This document shows positions 17,028 to 25,680 of a stretch of 64,000 bases of DNA, piece after piece; the first letter of the stretch is position 1; each line of letters starts with the position of its first letter. The notes under the pieces are model-generated. The model did not search any database, was not told where the DNA came from, and worked only from the letters and a program-made list of their open reading frames with translations. The DNA is taken from NCBI GenBank assembly GCA_965208605.1, contig OZ242345.1, positions 992,001 through 1,056,000 of the forward strand, written 5' to 3'. The stretch comes from UBA9659 sp965208605 (GTDB lineage Bacteria > Pseudomonadota > Gammaproteobacteria > Pseudomonadales > Azotimanducaceae). A program made the position numbers and the translations under genes.

Positions 17028-18557
17028 CTATGGGTGCCGACTAGTCACTCGTGATACGGCTTCCTGCCAGCCTCGGTAGAGTGTCTCGCTGGCGGCAGGA
17101 GCCATGTCGGGCTCAAAGTGCCCATCAAGTTGCCACTGCTCAGCACTGGCGGACAGGTTAGGGAATACACCAGCACCCAGGCCAGCGAGACAGGCCGCAC
17201 CCCAGGCAGTGGTTTCAACCACCGCGGGTCGGTCCACAGGAAGTTGCAAAATATTCGCCAGCTGCGTCATGAGCCAGGTGTTTTTCACCATGCCGCCATC
17301 AACCCGCAATAACTGAGGCGAGGCCCCATCAGCCCGCATGGCCGTCAGCAAATCCTGAGTTTGGAAACAGACCGACAGCAGGGTCGCCGTAACAATATCA
17401 GCCACCCCGGAATTCCGGGTCAAACCGAGGATCGCGCCCCGGGCTTCAGGGTCCCAGTAGGGTGCACCCAGACCGGTAAAGGCAGGCACCAGATAAACCC
17501 CTTGAGGATCTGGATGAGCACTGGCAATGGCTTCGGTTTCCGAGGCCTGGTCAATAATATTCAAACCATCTCGGAGCCACTGCACTGCTGCACCGGCGAT
17601 GAAAATACTGCCTTCCAGACCGTAGGTGACCTTGCCATTCAGACGATAGGCCACGGTAGTCAAAAGATGATTCTCCGAGGCTATTGCCTGGTCGCCAGTA
17701 TTCAGCATGACAAAGCAACCCGTGCCATAGGTACTTTTGAGCATGCCTTCGGTGATACACCCTTGACCGAGTAGGGCCGCCTGCTGGTCCCCTGCCATAC
17801 CAAGAATGGGGATGGCCGCCCCGAAGAGTGCGGGGTCGGTGTGCCCGAATTGCGCACAGCAGTCTTCTACTTCTGGGAGCATGGCCGCAGGAATGTCCAG
17901 CAGGGACAGCAACTCTGGGTCCCACTCCTGAGTGTGAATATCAAACATCATGGTGCGCGAGGCGTTGCTGGCATCGGTCTTGTGAACAGCCGTTGGATGA
18001 CTCTTCTTTGCATGCCCGTTCTTTTGATGACTCGCACCGCCAGTCAAACGCCATAGCAGAAAGCAATCCACAGTACCAAACAGCAGTTCTCCCCGGTCTG
18101 CCCGCTCCCGAGCACCCGGTACCTGCTCCAGAATCCATTTTAGCTTGGTGGCGGAAAAGTAGGGGTCAAGCAAGAGACCGGTTTTTGCCTTCACTAGAGG
18201 CGCCCATCCTTTTGCTTTCAGGTCTTCACACTCACTGGCAGTACGGCGGTCTTGCCACACAATAGCGGGATAAATCGGCTTACCCGTGGCACTCTCCCAG
18301 ACCAGGGTCGTCTCGCGTTGGTTGGTGATGCCGATAGCCGTCACCGCTGAGGCCTGTAGCCCAGCTTGACGTAGCAGGTCTTTGAACACCTGGACGCTGG
18401 TGGACCAGATTTCCTCCGGGGCATGTTCCACCCAGCCGTCCTGGGGGAAATACTGGGTGATCTCTTGCTGCGCCATACCCAGGAGCTCACCCTCAGGGGA
18501 AAACAAGACGGCTCTGGAGCTGGTCGTCCCTTGATCAATGGCAACGAGATAGGTCAT
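17028..18557 (-). CDS. glpK: Glycerol kinase with a short internal insertion
   Basis: The 509 residues match GlpK, which phosphorylates glycerol to glycerol 3-phosphate: N-terminal IDQGTTSSRAVLFSPEGELL, substrate segment NQRETTLVWE, and the GTGCFVMLNTG and GLGAPYWDPEARG blocks. An insertion of ~20 residues (175-193, ASHQKNGHAKKSHPTAVHK) lies just before TDASNASRTMMFDI, where GlpK normally goes directly from LTGG to the TDA motif. glpF and glpD are not adjacent. It converges on the argD-like gene with a 20-base gap. Confidence 0.95.
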   Translation of the reverse strand: MTYLVAIDQGTTSSRAVLFSPEGELLGMAQQEITQYFPQDGWVEHAPEEIWSTSVQVFKDLLRQAGLQASAVTAIGITNQRETTLVWESATGKPIYPAIVWQDRRTASECEDLKAKGWAPLVKAKTGLLLDPYFSATKLKWILEQVPGARERADRGELLFGTVDCFLLWRLTGGASHQKNGHAKKSHPTAVHKTDASNASRTMMFDIHTQEWDPELLSLLDIPAAMLPEVEDCCAQFGHTDPALFGAAIPILGMAGDQQAALLGQGCITEGMLKSTYGTGCFVMLNTGDQAIASENHLLTTVAYRLNGKVTYGLEGSIFIAGAAVQWLRDGLNIIDQASETEAIASAHPDPQGVYLVPAFTGLGAPYWDPEARGAILGLTRNSGVADIVTATLLSVCFQTQDLLTAMRADGASPQLLRVDGGMVKNTWLMTQLANILQLPVDRPAVVETTAWGAACLAGLGAGVFPNLSASAEQWQLDGHFEPDMAPAASETLYRGWQEAVSRVTSRHP

Positions 18558-18876
18558 GGCTCATCCTCTTTGCTACTTCTGCTAGTCTGGTAAAGCTAAG
18601 CACTAAGCACCGAGATAATGCAACCGCATGGGCTCAGCGACATAACAACAAGATAGTTCGTCACTCCCCGTCACACTCTCGGGCTTGCCCTCTGACGGGT
18701 TGGAGGACCGGGGTAAAGTCGCTCTGCTGTCATTTTGTACTCCCCTATACAATCCCTGATTATCAACCCACTGGGGTGCCTTATGTGATGAACCTATACC
18801 GTGTTTAATTGGATGTAATCGGATGGACAAATGGATGTTACTGTGTCAGTCTAATGGGGTGGAAATGGATGAATAA
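18558..18876. other. Repeat-bearing intergenic region between glpK and fic
   Basis: No gene is supported. It contains a copy of the 49-bp dispersed repeat (18678-18726) and, near its right end, clustered gga-tgg motifs just before the fic start. Confidence 0.6.
18678..18726. repeat. 49-bp dispersed repeat, copy 1
   Basis: This is identical over 49 bases to 20020-20068 and shares a 33-base core with 21394-21426 (core begins ggcttgccctctgacgggtt). The copies lie between genes on both sides of fic and of the membrane-protein pair. The function is unknown; it resembles REP-like intergenic repeats. Confidence 0.95.
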
Positions 18877-19935
18877 ATGGATGCGAAGGTGCACACAGAT
18901 ACCTTGATCATCACACCGGAACTGCTGAAGCTCATCGCCGGGCTCGATGAGTTCAAAGGCGCGTGGGCGGCCATTGGTCGTATTACGCCCGGACAACTGA
19001 CCTCCCTGCACCGGGTAGCCAGCATCGAAAGTATCGGCTCTTCCACCCGAATCGAGGGTGCCCGGTTGACGGACCTGGAGGTAGAGCGTCTGTTGGCTAA
19101 TCTGAATATCAAGGATTTTGCCTCTCGCGACGAGGAGGAAGTCGCGGGCTATGCCGAAGTGATGGCGCTGGTCTTCGCCAGTTGGTCCGAAATCAGGCTG
19201 ACTGAAAACCATATCAAGCATCTCCACCGGGAGCTGCTGAAGTATTCATCGAAAGATCAACGCCACTGCGGGGAGTACAAGACACTGGATAATCAGGTCG
19301 AGGCCTTCGGTCCAGGCGGTGAGAGCTTGGGGGTGGTGTTCAGGACGGCCACACCTTTCGATACACCACGGCTGATGGAAGAGTTGGTCGATTGGGCGGG
19401 CTCCAGCCTGGAGGCGGCGGCACTTCACCCTCTGGTGGTGATCGCCATTTTTGTCGTGGTGTTTCTGGAAATTCATCCCTTTCAGGACGGCAATGGTCGC
19501 TTGTCCCGAATCTTGACCACGTTGCTGCTACTCCGGGCCGGTTATGCCTATGTGCCCTACTCTTCTCTGGAAAGCATCATTGAGCAGAGTAAGGAGCAGT
19601 ACTACCTTGCGCTGCGGCAGACCCAGGTGACCCTTCGCGGAGATAGCCCCGATTGGCAGCCCTGGCTGATTTTTTTCCTCCGCTCGCTGGTCGCACAAAA
19701 AGATAGCCTGGAGCGGAAGCTTCAACGGGAGCGTTTGATCCTCGGGAACCTGCCCGAATTGTCACAGCAGTTGCTGGAAATCTCTCGGGAACGGGGGCGG
19801 TTGACAGTAGCCGCGGCATCCGCAGCGACTGGCAGGAATCGGAATACCATCAAAGATCATATCAAGGCGCTCGTGGAAGCCGGACACCTGACACCGCATG
19901 GCGCCGGCCGGGGCACCTGGTATTCCCTGGGTTAG
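18877..19935 (+). CDS. Fic-family AMP-transferase with N-terminal inhibitory helix and C-terminal winged helix
   Basis: The 352 residues contain the complete Fic catalytic motif HPFQDGNGRLSR (His200 to Arg211), which transfers AMP from ATP to hydroxyl side chains. The N-terminal SSTRIEG (Ser56, Glu60, Gly61) fits the class II inhibitory motif (S/T)xxxE(G/N), so the enzyme probably blocks its own ATP site. The last ~60 residues (LTVAAASAATGRNRNTIKDH) look like a DNA-binding winged helix. This architecture is a common solitary chromosomal Fic. The target is unknown. The gene is bracketed by the 49-bp repeats. Confidence 0.92.
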   Translation: MDAKVHTDTLIITPELLKLIAGLDEFKGAWAAIGRITPGQLTSLHRVASIESIGSSTRIEGARLTDLEVERLLANLNIKDFASRDEEEVAGYAEVMALVFASWSEIRLTENHIKHLHRELLKYSSKDQRHCGEYKTLDNQVEAFGPGGESLGVVFRTATPFDTPRLMEELVDWAGSSLEAAALHPLVVIAIFVVVFLEIHPFQDGNGRLSRILTTLLLLRAGYAYVPYSSLESIIEQSKEQYYLALRQTQVTLRGDSPDWQPWLIFFLRSLVAQKDSLERKLQRERLILGNLPELSQQLLEISRERGRLTVAAASAATGRNRNTIKDHIKALVEAGHLTPHGAGRGTWYSLG

Positions 19936-20237
19936 TCAATATTTTAGCCCCCTGCGCTTGCCCTTTTGGCTGTCAGGCTCAAAGAAGGCGGGACTGTTGT
20001 ACCCAGCTTTGCTGTCATTCTCGGGCTTGCCCTCTGACGGGTTGGAGGACCGGGGTAAAGTCGCTCTGGATGTAAGCCGGGGTAAGCCAGAGAATGACGG
20101 CGCGGGTTTGCATATTCAACACTGTTGCACCCATAATCACCGCTTCACCGTTCCGCATTAAACATCACGGCTTTTATTAGCAATAGGTGCTATTAAAGGT
20201 TTTTTCTCTCTATTAACAAACAATGAAGGTAAACATT
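19936..20237. other. Repeat-bearing intergenic region downstream of fic
   Basis: This holds copy 2 of the 49-bp repeat, followed by ccagagaatgac, which is roughly the inverse of the gtcattctcg at the repeat's left side. Together they could form a long imperfect hairpin at about 20014-20100. It turns AT-rich before the next gene. Confidence 0.6.
20020..20068. repeat. 49-bp dispersed repeat, copy 2
   Basis: Exact match over 49 bases to copy 1 at 18678-18726, in the same orientation. gtcattct precedes it and gagaatgac follows within 35 bases, giving possible dyad symmetry. Confidence 0.95.
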
Positions 20238-20702
20238 ATGTCTGATGCAAAAACTGGTGGGCTTGAGGATTTATATCGGAGGGCAATGGTATATAAAGCT
20301 CATTTTCGTTTGTTGGTAATACTTCCTGTTATGGCTCTTTTTATGTGGTTACTGCCATATCTCTTTGGTGTTAATCCCCTTGTGTGCAACCCTTATGTTT
20401 TCTATGCCAGTATCGTGGTGATGATGTTGTGCTTAGAAGGATTCGCATTTTTGGCAAGGAAGTATGACCTCATTAACAATAAGGAAATCCCCGAACCATT
20501 TGTAAGGGCGATGCAGTATCTGCTAATGGGAATAATGCTTATAGCAATACTTATAAATACCTACTTACCTGAACAGGCGCTATCTGGGTCTGATGTTATG
20601 CGAGTAATCTTTCAGGCTACTCTCATGTTTATAATATTTACCCCTATGTACGCATTAGTTGAAGAAAGACGGATCAAAAAAAGACACAAAAAAGAAAATT
20701 AA
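20238..20702 (+). CDS. Small membrane protein of unknown function
   Basis: I do not recognise this 154-residue protein. I chose the ATG at 20238 (MSDAKTGGLEDLYRRAMVYK, AAGGT upstream); an ATG at 20223 would add five residues. It has about four hydrophobic segments (FRLLVILPVMALFMWLLPYL, then FYASIVVMMLCLEGFAF, YLLMGIMLIAILINTYL, and a final one near IFQATLMFIIFTPMYAL) and a basic C-terminus. The gene is clearly more AT-rich than its neighbours and is paired with the next one, suggesting joint acquisition. Confidence 0.7.
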   Translation: MSDAKTGGLEDLYRRAMVYKAHFRLLVILPVMALFMWLLPYLFGVNPLVCNPYVFYASIVVMMLCLEGFAFLARKYDLINNKEIPEPFVRAMQYLLMGIMLIAILINTYLPEQALSGSDVMRVIFQATLMFIIFTPMYALVEERRIKKRHKKEN

Positions 20703-20731
20703 ACACACAGCTTAGCTAAGGAAAGACTCTT

Positions 20732-21349
20732 ATGTCTGGTGGTATGAGCTTTAGCCGTGATCAGTTTGGAACAAGAATTTTCTTCTATATCATTCTTACT
20801 TTTTTTCCTTATGTATTCTTATTATATCCAGGTATATTTGATACATTCATGAAGGATATGAGTTGGTGGAATCAAGCATTCAATTTTATAAATGGTCTAG
20901 TAGAGGTGTTTCTTTTAGAATGGTTTTGGCGTCAGAATCGGAAACCGGAACGAGAGCGTAATCATAGAGTCAACACGCCCAAACCAACAATACGACTTCT
21001 GGGATATCTATTTATTGCGGTTAATGTGGCTTATGAACTGCATACACGGATAGATTTTTTTATGGCGTTGACGGCAACCATAGTCCTGACTACTGAGGTG
21101 GTCATCATATTGAGGGAAAAACTGAATAGGCAAGGATTTCTTTCACGGCTTTTAATTGTTGTGCTGATATCATTCAATCTTGTAATCTATATGGCTATTT
21201 CTACTAGTGAAGCGACTAATCTACCCATGTCCACACAATTTATTTTTATTTCATCCCTAGTGATTTTTATAGCTGTATTAGCCACTAGTGAACTAGTCCA
21301 AAGATACTGGATTATGGCCGCAAGAAGATTTGGCGACCAGCTGAGCTAA
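20732..21349 (+). CDS. Membrane protein of unknown function, paired with the preceding gene
   Basis: The 205-residue protein is not recognised. It has about five hydrophobic segments (including FFYIILTFFPYVFLLYPGIF, LLIVVLISFNLVIYMAIS, FIFISSLVIFIAVLA) and a basic loop RQNRKPERERNHR. AAGGAAAG precedes the ATG, 29 bases after the previous stop, so the pair is probably an operon. It is AT-rich like its partner. Phage/defence or transporter roles are possible, but nothing in the sequence decides. Confidence 0.7.
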   Translation: MSGGMSFSRDQFGTRIFFYIILTFFPYVFLLYPGIFDTFMKDMSWWNQAFNFINGLVEVFLLEWFWRQNRKPERERNHRVNTPKPTIRLLGYLFIAVNVAYELHTRIDFFMALTATIVLTTEVVIILREKLNRQGFLSRLLIVVLISFNLVIYMAISTSEATNLPMSTQFIFISSLVIFIAVLATSELVQRYWIMAARRFGDQLS

Positions 21350-21393
21350 GATGCTCTGATAGCCCACCGGGAGAGAAAGACGGCACCATCACC

Positions 21394-21426
21394 GGCTTGC
21401 CCTCTGACGGGTTGGAGGACCGGGGT
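21394..21426. repeat. Dispersed repeat, copy 3 (33-bp core)
   Basis: This shares 33 contiguous bases with copies 1 and 2, then diverges. It lies directly after the membrane-protein pair. Confidence 0.9.
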
Positions 21427-21570
21427 GAATCGGAACACAATACTCTTTTTTACTGGATTCCGCCGGCGACAAGAGGACAAGCTCGAGAATGACGGCGCAG
21501 GGCACCGTAAGCCGCCAGAATATGAACCTATACACATCTGCTACTGACACAGGCACAATGGTTCTAGGCG

Positions 21571-21630
21571 CGGGTTTCAAGTGCGGGTTTCAAGCACGAG
21601 TTCCAAGCATGGGTTTCAAGCACGGGTATC
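21571..21630. repeat. ~14-bp tandem repeat upstream of the thiolase
   Basis: Four imperfect copies of gggtttcaagcac-like units. It is the last of the short tandem arrays that I can see going from left to right in the window. Confidence 0.8.
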
Positions 21631-21686
21631 GCTAGACTTGCACCCGCCAACACATGCAACATAAGACCTCAATCATGGAGAAGAAG

Positions 21687-22874
21687 ATGCGTGATGTAGT
21701 AGTAGTTGACAGTGTCAGAACTGGCTTAGCCAAGTCCTTCCGAGGCACCTTTAACCTGACTCGCCCTGACGACCTGGTGGCGCATTGCATCAATGCGTTG
21801 CTTGACAGGAATCCCAAACTTGATCCTGAAGAAGTGGAAGATGTGCTCGTTGGCGCGGCAAGCCAGACCGGCGAACAAGGCGGCAACCTGGCACGGCTAG
21901 CAGTGATCCTTTCCAAACTGCCGGTAACCACTGCCGGTTCAACCATCTCGCGCGCCTGCTCCTCAGGCTTGAATTCAATCGCCTTTGCCGCCAATCAGAT
22001 TGCCAGCGGTTGCTCGGAAGTAATGATTGCTGGCGGCGTTGAATCCATCTCTTCCGGGCAACGGCAAACACCCGGCAAGTCAGCGCCGCACCCGAGCATT
22101 CTGGAGGTGGCACCGGACATCTTCATGGCAATGGGCAACACGGCTGAGGTGGTCGCACGACGCTATGATATTAGTCGGGAACGTCAGGATGAGTTTGCGC
22201 TGGAAAGCCAGAAGCGCACCGCGGCAGCGCAACAGGCGGGGCTCTTTGCAGATGAGATCGTCCCCATGAAGGTCCGGTGGCAGAAGGTCATCAACAAGGA
22301 AACAAAAGAAACCGAGATAGTTGATGGCACCTGCGTTGGTGATGAGTGCAACCGACCTGAGACCACCTATGAAGGGCTTGCCAAACTGGCACCCGTCTTT
22401 GAGGAAGATGGCACAGTCACTGCGGGCAATGCTTCTCAGCTGTCCGATGGTGCTTCCATGACCTTGGTAATGAGCGCGGAAAGAGCAGAGCAACTGGGGC
22501 TGGAGCCAAAAGCATTTTTCCGAGGCTGGACAGTCGCGGGATGTGAACCGGATGAAATGGGCATAGGCCCAGTATTTGCTGTCCCCCGGCTATTAAAAGC
22601 AGCTGGTTTGAAGATGGAAGATATTGATCTGGTGGAACTGAATGAAGCCTTCGCGTCTCAGTGTCTTTACTGTCGGGACCGACTGGGCATTGATCCAGAG
22701 ATATACAATGTGAACGGTGGCTCCATCGCCATTGGGCATCCCTTTGGCATGACCGGCTCCCGGCTGACTGGGCATCTGCTACGCGAATTGAAACGTCGGG
22801 ACAAAAAGTACGGCCTCGCTAGCATGTGCATAGGCGGTGGTATGGGTGCAGCCGGTCTGTTTGAAGCCTGTTAA
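21687..22874 (+). CDS. Acetyl-CoA C-acyltransferase (thiolase)
   Basis: The ATG at 21687 (MRDVVVVDSVRTGLAKSFRG) has GGAG six bases upstream and gives 395 residues, a normal thiolase length. Catalytic residues are present: Cys91 in SRACSSGL, His in GHPFGMTGSRL, and the second Cys in MCIGGGMGAAG. It cleaves 3-ketoacyl-CoA in beta-oxidation or condenses acetyl-CoA. An acyl-CoA dehydrogenase converges on it, which supports fatty-acid or side-chain degradation. Confidence 0.92.
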   Translation: MRDVVVVDSVRTGLAKSFRGTFNLTRPDDLVAHCINALLDRNPKLDPEEVEDVLVGAASQTGEQGGNLARLAVILSKLPVTTAGSTISRACSSGLNSIAFAANQIASGCSEVMIAGGVESISSGQRQTPGKSAPHPSILEVAPDIFMAMGNTAEVVARRYDISRERQDEFALESQKRTAAAQQAGLFADEIVPMKVRWQKVINKETKETEIVDGTCVGDECNRPETTYEGLAKLAPVFEEDGTVTAGNASQLSDGASMTLVMSAERAEQLGLEPKAFFRGWTVAGCEPDEMGIGPVFAVPRLLKAAGLKMEDIDLVELNEAFASQCLYCRDRLGIDPEIYNVNGGSIAIGHPFGMTGSRLTGHLLRELKRRDKKYGLASMCIGGGMGAAGLFEAC

Positions 22875-22943
22875 GAGCAGAGCCCGAACCTCGTCGTCCC
22901 GCCGAAGGCGAGAAGGGGCCGGGGTATGGATTGAGACTAGCAG

Positions 22944-24089
22944 TTACAGCTCGCCGTACTTTTGCAGATGGTAGTCCGCATTACCGAAGAGGGTTTCAAT
23001 AGCGGTGAGCTTCTTGAAGTAATGCCCCACATTCAATTCATCGGTCACCCCCATACCGCCATGCAACTGCACAGCGTTTTGCCCGACGAAGCGGCCGCCT
23101 TGACCGACCTGAACCTTAAGGGCGGAAATTGCCTTTTTTGCCGCCGTGCTGCTAGTAGCAGCTGCTTCATCCTCACTCATTCGAAGTGCCGCCATATAAA
23201 GCAGAGATTTGGCATGTTCATGCGCCACGAACATATCCACCATTCGATGTTGCAGTACCTGAAACTTACCGATGGGCTGACCAAACTGCTGCCGCGTTTT
23301 GGTGTATTCAACGGTCGCTTTATAAAGCACTTCCATAGCCGCGACTGCCTCGGCACCGACGGCGAGAATGCCTTGGTCTATCGCTGCTTCAAGTAGCGGC
23401 AAGCCCTGATCGACTTCACCCACCAGAGCATCAGCACTGACCGAGACAGCTTCCAAATTCACCTCGGAGCCACGCAAGCCATCCAGGGTGAGATAATCCC
23501 GCCGTGAAACGCCTGAGACATTCGCCGGCACCAGAAAGAGGCTGATCCCCTCGGTGGCTTGTTGCTCCCCAGCGGTTCGCGCCGGCACAATAAAGCTATC
23601 CGCCGAGGGACCGCCCAGCACCACCCCCTTGATGCCATTGAGCACATAGTCGCCACCCTTGGCAGTCGCCGTGGTAGTGACATCAGCGAGATTGAACCGC
23701 GCCTGGGGTTCCATGAAGGCAAGAGCAACGAGGCTGGTGCCAGATATCATGTCTGCTAAGAGCCCTTCCTTCTGCTCGGAGCTACCGCCTTTTGCTATCA
23801 CGCTACCCGCCATGAGGATGCAGGAAACATAAGGCTCAACCACCAGTCCTTTACCGAATTCTTCCATCATAATCATGGTTTCAACGGCGCTACCACCAAG
23901 CCCGCCCGCTTCTTCGGAGAAGGGCAATGCCAACCATCCGAGTTCGGCGAAGGTAGCCCAGTTTTCCCGACTGAAACCCTCGTCGGTCTGCACCAGTTTT
24001 TGGCGTTGCTCAAAAGTGTAGCTCTTCTCAATAAATCGTCGGACACTGTCCTGCAACAGGGTTTGCTCTTCTGAGAAAGAGAGATCCAT
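22944..24089 (-). CDS. Acyl-CoA dehydrogenase
   Basis: The 381 residues match the FAD-dependent acyl-CoA dehydrogenase family: N-terminal helical domain MDLSFSEEQTLLQDSVRRFI, middle beta domain, and C-terminal segment AVQLHGGMGVTDELNVGHYF. These enzymes introduce the first double bond of beta-oxidation and pass electrons to ETF. The usual catalytic Glu positions differ between subfamilies, so I cannot say which substrate is used. It is the last gene of the core-like segment before the accessory belt. Confidence 0.9.
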   Translation of the reverse strand: MDLSFSEEQTLLQDSVRRFIEKSYTFEQRQKLVQTDEGFSRENWATFAELGWLALPFSEEAGGLGGSAVETMIMMEEFGKGLVVEPYVSCILMAGSVIAKGGSSEQKEGLLADMISGTSLVALAFMEPQARFNLADVTTTATAKGGDYVLNGIKGVVLGGPSADSFIVPARTAGEQQATEGISLFLVPANVSGVSRRDYLTLDGLRGSEVNLEAVSVSADALVGEVDQGLPLLEAAIDQGILAVGAEAVAAMEVLYKATVEYTKTRQQFGQPIGKFQVLQHRMVDMFVAHEHAKSLLYMAALRMSEDEAAATSSTAAKKAISALKVQVGQGGRFVGQNAVQLHGGMGVTDELNVGHYFKKLTAIETLFGNADYHLQKYGEL

Positions 24090-24169
24090 AAATAGCTCCC
24101 GGTAGATTGTCGCGGCGATAAGGTCGCTGGCGGTAAGAAGGGGGATAATAGAGACTGCTTAGTGGCTTT

Positions 24170-25536
24170 TCAAGGAGCACCACTCTTGGTGATTTGCCCA
24201 TAAGCAAAGGCGTGCAAATCTCCGGATGCAATCAATGGCTTGCGACGTTTTTGCCGCGTCAACATTTCGATGATGCGCTGATGCTGATGCCACCAACCCT
24301 TCGGCCAATATGGCTTGAGACTTTCCTGGCCCAACGTGCCGTCCTTCTGCCGCACATCCGGATACCATTCCCCCATTTGCCAGCAGACCAACCGATCGGC
24401 GTTGAGGGGATATGCATAAGATGCGCGGTGTCTTTCTTCTCAGTGCGCGATTTCAGCCAATTCTCAGTCGCACTGGAGAACAGCCGTGCGTTTTCACCAT
24501 CCAATGTGCAGTAGCGCTTGGTATCGTATAAAAGCGCTTCGAATAAGTTTCCGTAGCGCAGCGTTCCATAGACCTCTGATAAACCCAGACCACGATCCTT
24601 GCTCGAACTGCCATCAAGATTTTCGGAGCGAGTATTATCAGGCAGAAATTCGGGATAGTAGAGCTGTTGCGTAGCGCGAGCGGCGGCCAACTTATCGCTC
24701 TCAGGAGGCAGAGAGATGTAACCCTCATGCGCATCATCATTTTCGAACAAATCATGATCGTCGGTTAGCATGAAAACTGGCACTGAACGAAACCGCAAGC
24801 CATATAGATTCGCTATCTGTGGGTCGGCAATTCGCTTAAGAATCGCTTCATTGCTTGAGCCGATCACCAGTAATTCGGGCTTCAGCGTTCCAAACTCTTC
24901 GTAGAGCTTTCTCCAGGGTTTCTGAAACCCCGGCGGCCGGTACACCATAGTCTCTTGATCCCAGTAGATGTGATCGCCATTAGAAATCACTACGTCTGGA
25001 TTGAACGCAAGGCCACGATTCATCAACTGTTGGCGGGCGGCGATTTCCAGAAAAAAAGGAGAGCCATCTTCCTGGGCGAGATCTTCATTTCCACCTGCGC
25101 AGGTAAACGCCAGTATGCGAACATGATCGGGCTGAGCCTCCGGGGTGGGAAACGTTTTCAGCGGCCAGGTATCCGTTAGCTCGCGGCTCTTTTTGTCAGT
25201 TATTTGCAGTTGATATTGTCGGTTAGGTTCAAGGTCAACGGCATAAAATTGCCAGAACTGTCCCGCACTATCGGTCATTTGGCCAGCAATACGCTTGCCG
25301 TCGATGGATAGAAAAGGCAATTGCGGTAACGGAGATTTAAAGGACGCCTTAATAAGAATTCGATCGTGACTCACTATTGGAATTAGGTGTGACAAATCTC
25401 CCTGATTCCAATCTTTAGTCTTGGCACCATCGGTATCAGTCAAACCAGCGGCAGAACCCAGGGCCGCGAAGGATGAAGCCGCCGACAGTATTTGCAAAAA
25501 CCGTCGCCGCGAAAAATATTTTTGTATATCCATCAT
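24170..25536 (-). pseudogene. PhoD-like phosphatase, frameshifted and 3' truncated
   Basis: The gene starts at 25536 with a twin-arginine signal (SRRRFLQILSAASSFAALGS) and has the PhoD/metallophosphatase motifs SNGDHIYWD and TDDHDLFEND. The open frame runs to 24259, but after STPIGWSAGKWG the sense continues in another frame (EWYPDVRQKDGTLGQESLKP ... SGDLHAFAYGQITKSGAP, stop at 24170). The shift falls in a run of five G's (plus-strand C's 24370-24374), so one base seems lost. Even after repair the protein ends soon after SGDLHA, where relatives continue. The family acts on phosphodiesters or phosphate monoesters in the periplasm. Confidence 0.8.
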
Positions 25537-25593
25537 ATTCTTATCCTAAACCTCTTTTCGTGGCTTGACGGCCCAATCACAAACAATGCCCTT

Positions 25594-25680
25594 TTAAACG
25601 AGGTAAGAGGTGTCAACGGCATCTGCCCCAAAGGCCAAGGTCTTGAAGATATCAGTACCGCACTTGAAACCACTGTCGAT
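25594..25680 (-). pseudogene. 3' relic of an FMN-dependent alpha-hydroxy-acid dehydrogenase
   Basis: In one frame, ending at a TAA at 25594, the sequence reads IDSGFKCGTDIFKTLAFGAD and then AV. This is the FMN-phosphate-binding block of the same family as the intact gene at 27522-28670 (IDGGIRRGTDVAKALILGAN). The relic abuts the sulfatase stop codon and lies upstream of the PhoD-like gene. The match is short, but the spacing of Gly, Asp, Lys and Ala is diagnostic. Confidence 0.65.

Larger units (their letters stand above)
21350..21686. other. Repeat-rich intergenic region upstream of the thiolase
   Basis: This holds copy 3 of the dispersed repeat (21394-21426), ctcgagaatgac at about 21482 and a short tandem array at 21571-21630. 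No gene is supported. Confidence 0.6.
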
